Source: Clostridiales bacterium UBA4653 (lineage in GTDB: Bacteria; Bacillota; Clostridia; Oscillospirales; CAG-272). Taken from it: 8,622 nt of DNA. Shown here one piece after another: positions 6,510 to 8,622 of the stretch; position 1 is the first letter of the stretch; each line of letters begins with the position of its first letter. The stretch lies in NCBI GenBank assembly GCA_002405565.1, contig DHMB01000083.1, positions 7,683-16,304 on the forward strand, written 5' to 3'. The translations under genes were made by a program, and so were the position numbers. The notes under the pieces were generated by a model. That model did not search any database. It saw only the letters and a list, made by a program, of their open reading frames with translations, and was not told the DNA's origin.

Positions 6510-7328
6510 CTATTTATTCCAAATTATTGTATTGTCCGGCAACCACTCCGCATCTCCAAACTGGCTTACCTGAACTAAAGAGCCTGTAGCGTCTTCTATA
6601 ACAACATAATCTTTTGTACCCGGATAGCAGTATACTGAACAAGCTTGACCAGTTGCTTTGTTGACAGACGTTCCCATCTGCCCATTATCTATCGCTGTGT
6701 TGATCTTTTCTGTGCTCCATCCTCGTCTATCAATATAGCCCTCTCCCTTCGAACCGTTTAGATTAAATTTATTTACCGATGATCTGCTATTTTGATTTTC
6801 TCCAGTAATATTCTGTTCTGATTCAGGATTGGAAGCTTTATATATTTTGTAGCCCTGACAGCCACCATATACTGCTCCAAGAGCCACGCTTCCGACCGTT
6901 CCCCAGTTTCCTTTATCATTAAATTCTTGTACAGATTTCGAGTTAGTAGCGGCAACCACAACAGAAGCTCCATATACAGTTGCAGACCCTATAAATGCAG
7001 CCGCTGCAACCGTTGAAGCTGCCGTAGCTGCAGAAGTTCCTCTCGCGACCAAGCCAACAGCAGTAACTGCTGCGGCAAATCCCCCGCAAGTAGCAACTGT
7101 TGCCGCAGCACAAGCCACAACTATTGCCGCTCCAAGTGCCCAATGCCACCAAGCCTCTCCAGTAGGATCAAAACGAGAAATAGGATTGCCTCCTACATAC
7201 GCATACAGATTTCCGCTTTGCTCTATTGCGGAAAAGTCCGGCATATATACACAGGTATTTATGCCGGGAAGTTCATTCTCCCCGGACGGGCTTTCATTCC
7301 ATTTGACGGGAATGTCTCCGTAAATCAT
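6510..7328 (-). CDS. Orphan Rhs tip with C-terminal colicin E5-like RNase domain
   Basis: Counted from the ATG at 7328 this is 272 residues. Residues 1-57 complete the Rhs core (MIYGDIPVKWNE, then SGNLYAYVGGNPISRFDPTGE). Residues about 58-127 are Ala/Gly-rich and hydrophobic, as is common between Rhs cores and toxin tips. Residues about 198-272 resemble the colicin E5 ribonuclease domain: RRGWSTEKINTAIDN, then NKATGQACSVYCYPGTKDYVV, then GSLVQVSQFGDAEWLPDNTI. That family cleaves the anticodon of tRNAs for Tyr, His, Asn and Asp; here activity is inferred. The same frame is open upstream to 7568 with no start codon, and no convincing ribosome site precedes the ATG at 7328. It is therefore probably a silent cassette rather than a free-standing gene. 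The immunity gene follows at once. Confidence 0.75.
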   Translation of the reverse strand: MIYGDIPVKWNESPSGENELPGINTCVYMPDFSAIEQSGNLYAYVGGNPISRFDPTGEAWWHWALGAAIVVACAAATVATCGGFAAAVTAVGLVARGTSAATAASTVAAAAFIGSATVYGASVVVAATNSKSVQEFNDKGNWGTVGSVALGAVYGGCQGYKIYKASNPESEQNITGENQNSRSSVNKFNLNGSKGEGYIDRRGWSTEKINTAIDNGQMGTSVNKATGQACSVYCYPGTKDYVVIEDATGSLVQVSQFGDAEWLPDNTIIWNK

Positions 7329-7568
7329 ATTTGAGACATTCCAATGCCTGTCCTCCGCAAGGAAACGCCCTATCGACGGGGCATAATATCTCGCCCGCAG
7401 ATAAAGAGTTTTCGTCTCTTTATCATAGTATTCTCCGCAGTATCTCCAGGGGTTGGGGTCGTTTTCGTCGATATCGTCTTCAACGCCGAAGGCGTCATAT
7501 TCGTAGGTTTTCGTTATGGCGCCTGTGAGGCTTGTAAGAGCTATTACATCTCCGTGCCAGTTGAGGAG
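7329..7568 (-). pseudogene. 5'-truncated Rhs core, in frame with the tip that follows
   Basis: The frame of the orphan tip continues upstream through 80 further codons. They read LLNWHGDVIALTSLTGAI, then TYEYDAFGVEDD, then NPWRYCGEYYDKETKTLYL, RARYYAPSIGRFLAEDRHWN. These are the classical Rhs repeat-associated core motifs. The frame is closed on its 5' side by TGA at 7571-7569, immediately before the first Rhs codon. No ATG, GTG or TTG start was found in this part. The rest of the Rhs protein is absent, so this is a displaced fragment that could express its toxin only if joined to an intact upstream Rhs gene. Confidence 0.8.
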
Positions 7569-7579
7569 TCAGTTCATTC

Positions 7580-7600
7580 TCCCCCGCAATTTGCGGGGGA
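7580..7600. repeat. Perfect 10-bp palindrome at the Rhs-tip junction
   Basis: The arms tcccccgcaa (7580-7589) and ttgcggggga (7591-7600) pair perfectly around a single base. It begins 5 nt after the TAA of the candidate immunity gene ending at 7606. No U-tract follows on either strand, so it is a poor intrinsic terminator. It shares the CGTT-CCCC-GC...GC-GGGG layout with the hairpin at 5582-5607. Confidence 0.6.
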
Positions 7601-7605
7601 ACGCC

Positions 7606-8241
7606 TTACACCTTAATTGAAGCCACTGGCTCTCTACTCGTGTTAAGCAACGAAATAGTATCGCCTTCCCAATTCAAACTTCCGGCATAAAACTCATATA
7701 CAATGAAATGAGGATCAGAAGAGTACATAAATATTCTTTTTTCAAACGTTCTCTTTCTGTATATATCGACATATAAGTCCATGCGGTCTATGCTTTGAAT
7801 TCCGACAAGTTTTGCGTTCATATCACCGTTCTTACACTTAACTTTACGAAAACTCCTATTCACGATATAATTGTTTTCTTCCACTTCATCAATCACAGCT
7901 TTGAAAAGGCTGTAGTCCCACCCCATTTTGTCGCACCACATTTTTGTCGCAATCCGATAAGTTTCAGCCAGATATTTCTGCCTTTCTTCAACATTCATGT
8001 CAAAGTAATCTCGCGAAAAGGGTATGTCCATATCAGCAACACGAAAAATTTCTCGTATTCCATCGCGAATATCAGATTCTTTGCACATGAAATTCATTCT
8101 GCGACAATCAAAAAATGTTTCTTTATGCAAACCTATAACAATGGCATCTCCAATGAAAGACGACTCCATTAAAAGCTTTTGCGTTAGTTTTCTGTCTCCA
8201 TGAGGGTCTTTGTATACAAGCGAAATTATGTCTATTTTCAT
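7606..8241 (-). CDS. Candidate immunity protein for the upstream toxin tip
   Basis: A 211-residue soluble protein, MKIDIISLVYKDPHGDRKLTQ..., without signal peptide or membrane segment. The start is set at the ATG at 8241 because GGAGG (8251-8247) lies 5 nt upstream. A TTG at 8253 in the same frame overlaps that ribosome site and is not a plausible start. The first half is alpha-helical in character (EERQKYLAETYRIATKMWCDKMGWDYSLFKAVIDEVEENN in pieces; key residues W102, W108, F113). The second half is richer in strands (DRMDLYVDIYRK, HFIVYEFYAG). It begins 18 nt after the stop of the toxin tip at 8260-8622, the usual toxin-immunity order. It is visibly more AT-rich than the neighbouring Rhs core. 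I do not recognise the family; the immunity call is from position. Confidence 0.7.
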   Translation of the reverse strand: MKIDIISLVYKDPHGDRKLTQKLLMESSFIGDAIVIGLHKETFFDCRRMNFMCKESDIRDGIREIFRVADMDIPFSRDYFDMNVEERQKYLAETYRIATKMWCDKMGWDYSLFKAVIDEVEENNYIVNRSFRKVKCKNGDMNAKLVGIQSIDRMDLYVDIYRKRTFEKRIFMYSSDPHFIVYEFYAGSLNWEGDTISLLNTSREPVASIKV

Positions 8242-8246
8242 GTGTG

Positions 8247-8251
8247 CCTCC
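8247..8251 (-). promoter_or_regulatory. Ribosome binding site GGAGG deciding the immunity start
   Basis: GGAGG on the minus strand stands 5 nt before the ATG at 8241. It lies inside the longer frame that would begin with TTG at 8253, so the shorter protein is preferred. Confidence 0.75.
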
Positions 8252-8259
8252 AAGCTTTA

Positions 8260-8622
8260 TTATCTGGGACGCTGATGATGTACCATGGAGTTACCTTCAT
8301 TAATCAACCTTCTTGAGTTTTCTTTTTCCCACTGCAAAGCATCAGCGCGAGTTGGCATGTCTCTCATAACCACTCTCGATCTATAAGCGTTATATGCGTT
8401 TCTGTTCTCTTTTCTGTTAAGCGCATTAACTTGAACATTTGCTCGAGGCGATGAGCCGTCCGCATTAAGTTTCTGACCGCTTATGCCCGTTTTAACAACA
8501 TCTCCTGTATCTCCTTCGTATATCTCATACCCATGCTGAGGTTTTGTGCTCTTTGCACTATTGCCGTGAACAGGCTCATCATAATCATCTTCTATCGTAG
8601 GAGCGGATTTCTTCTTAACATC
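8260..8622 (-). CDS. C-terminal end of a polymorphic toxin, GIY-YIG/URI-like nuclease candidate (runs off the right edge)
   Basis: An open frame enters from the right edge and ends with TAA at 8262-8260, leaving 120 residues. The first 30 are a low-complexity linker (KKKSAPTIEDDYDEPVHG). The remaining 90 look like a toxin tip. The pattern fits a GIY-YIG/URI-type fold: GYEIY (31-35), then VVKTGISGQ (42-50), an Arg in SPRANVQ (R60), a Glu in ALQWEKE (E99) and a late Asn (N111), before HHQRPR at the end. In GIY-YIG nucleases the corresponding Tyr, Arg and Glu are catalytic, so DNA cleavage is possible. It is inferred to be the tip of an Rhs or similar protein outside the window, because an immunity-like gene follows 18 nt downstream and an Rhs fragment lies beyond that. 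The fold call is moderate. Confidence 0.65.
   Translation of the reverse strand, partial: DVKKKSAPTIEDDYDEPVHGNSAKSTKPQHGYEIYEGDTGDVVKTGISGQKLNADGSSPRANVQVNALNRKENRNAYNAYRSRVVMRDMPTRADALQWEKENSRRLINEGNSMVHHQRPR

Noticed and set aside
7331..7616. Plus-strand open frames opposite the Rhs core
   Set aside because: They are antisense to the conserved Rhs core motifs and have no features of their own.
8242..8253. TTG start at 8253 adding four residues to the candidate immunity protein
   Set aside because: This TTG overlaps the GGAGG that serves the ATG at 8241. The same problem rules out the TTG at 6503 for the other immunity gene.
1..8622. CRISPR array, tRNA, rRNA or complete insertion sequence
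   Set aside because: No regularly spaced repeats, cloverleaf with conserved T-arm, rRNA segment or transposase frame was seen on either strand.

Overview
The window looks like a low-to-mid GC Firmicute, probably a gut Clostridium-type anaerobe of the Oscillospiraceae/Ruminococcaceae kind. This is inferred from strong AGGAG-type ribosome sites, ECF-like sigma factors with long C-terminal extensions, a small RDD membrane protein and Rhs tips of the Firmicute type. Every convincing gene is on the minus strand, so the biology reads from high to low coordinates. No tRNA, rRNA, CRISPR array or complete insertion sequence was seen.

Right part (about 5614-8622): a polymorphic-toxin tip array. At the right edge is the C-terminal end of a larger protein (8260-8622), with a layout like a GIY-YIG/URI-fold nuclease toxin. 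Directly after it is an unrecognised candidate immunity gene (7606-8241). A 10-bp GC-rich palindrome and an abrupt junction at about 7568-7571 follow. An Rhs core then begins mid-gene, just after an in-frame TGA and with no start codon of its own. This displaced Rhs tip (6510-7568) carries the conserved RARYY...GRF...NP..RFDPTGE core, an Ala/Gly-rich hydrophobic stretch and a C-terminal domain resembling the colicin E5 anticodon nuclease. Its candidate immunity gene (6141-6497) is coupled to the toxin stop codon. This is the arrangement expected of silent alternative toxin tips stored behind an Rhs locus.

Middle (5122-6078): a small single-pass membrane protein with a beta-rich outer part (5614-6078) and an RDD-family membrane protein (5122-5490). 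Their link to the toxin array is by position only.

Left-centre (656-5028): two large sigma-70/ECF-like genes in tandem, separated by a clear terminator. The 847-residue protein joins sigma regions 2 and 4 to a TPR-like helical stretch and a duplicated module built around TPAG-FENC and GxGIVR. The 524-residue protein joins sigma regions 2 and 4 to a possible winged helix and an unknown C-terminal domain. No anti-sigma gene is next to either, so control through the fused C-terminal parts is a reasonable inference. Both genes have the same upstream pattern, AACC-N21-TATAG, a candidate autoregulatory promoter.

Left edge (1-486): a terminator for the 524-residue sigma factor, then a near-consensus housekeeping promoter (TTGACT-17-TATAAT), a structured leader of about 150 nt, and the first 101 codons of an unrecognised gene that runs off the window.
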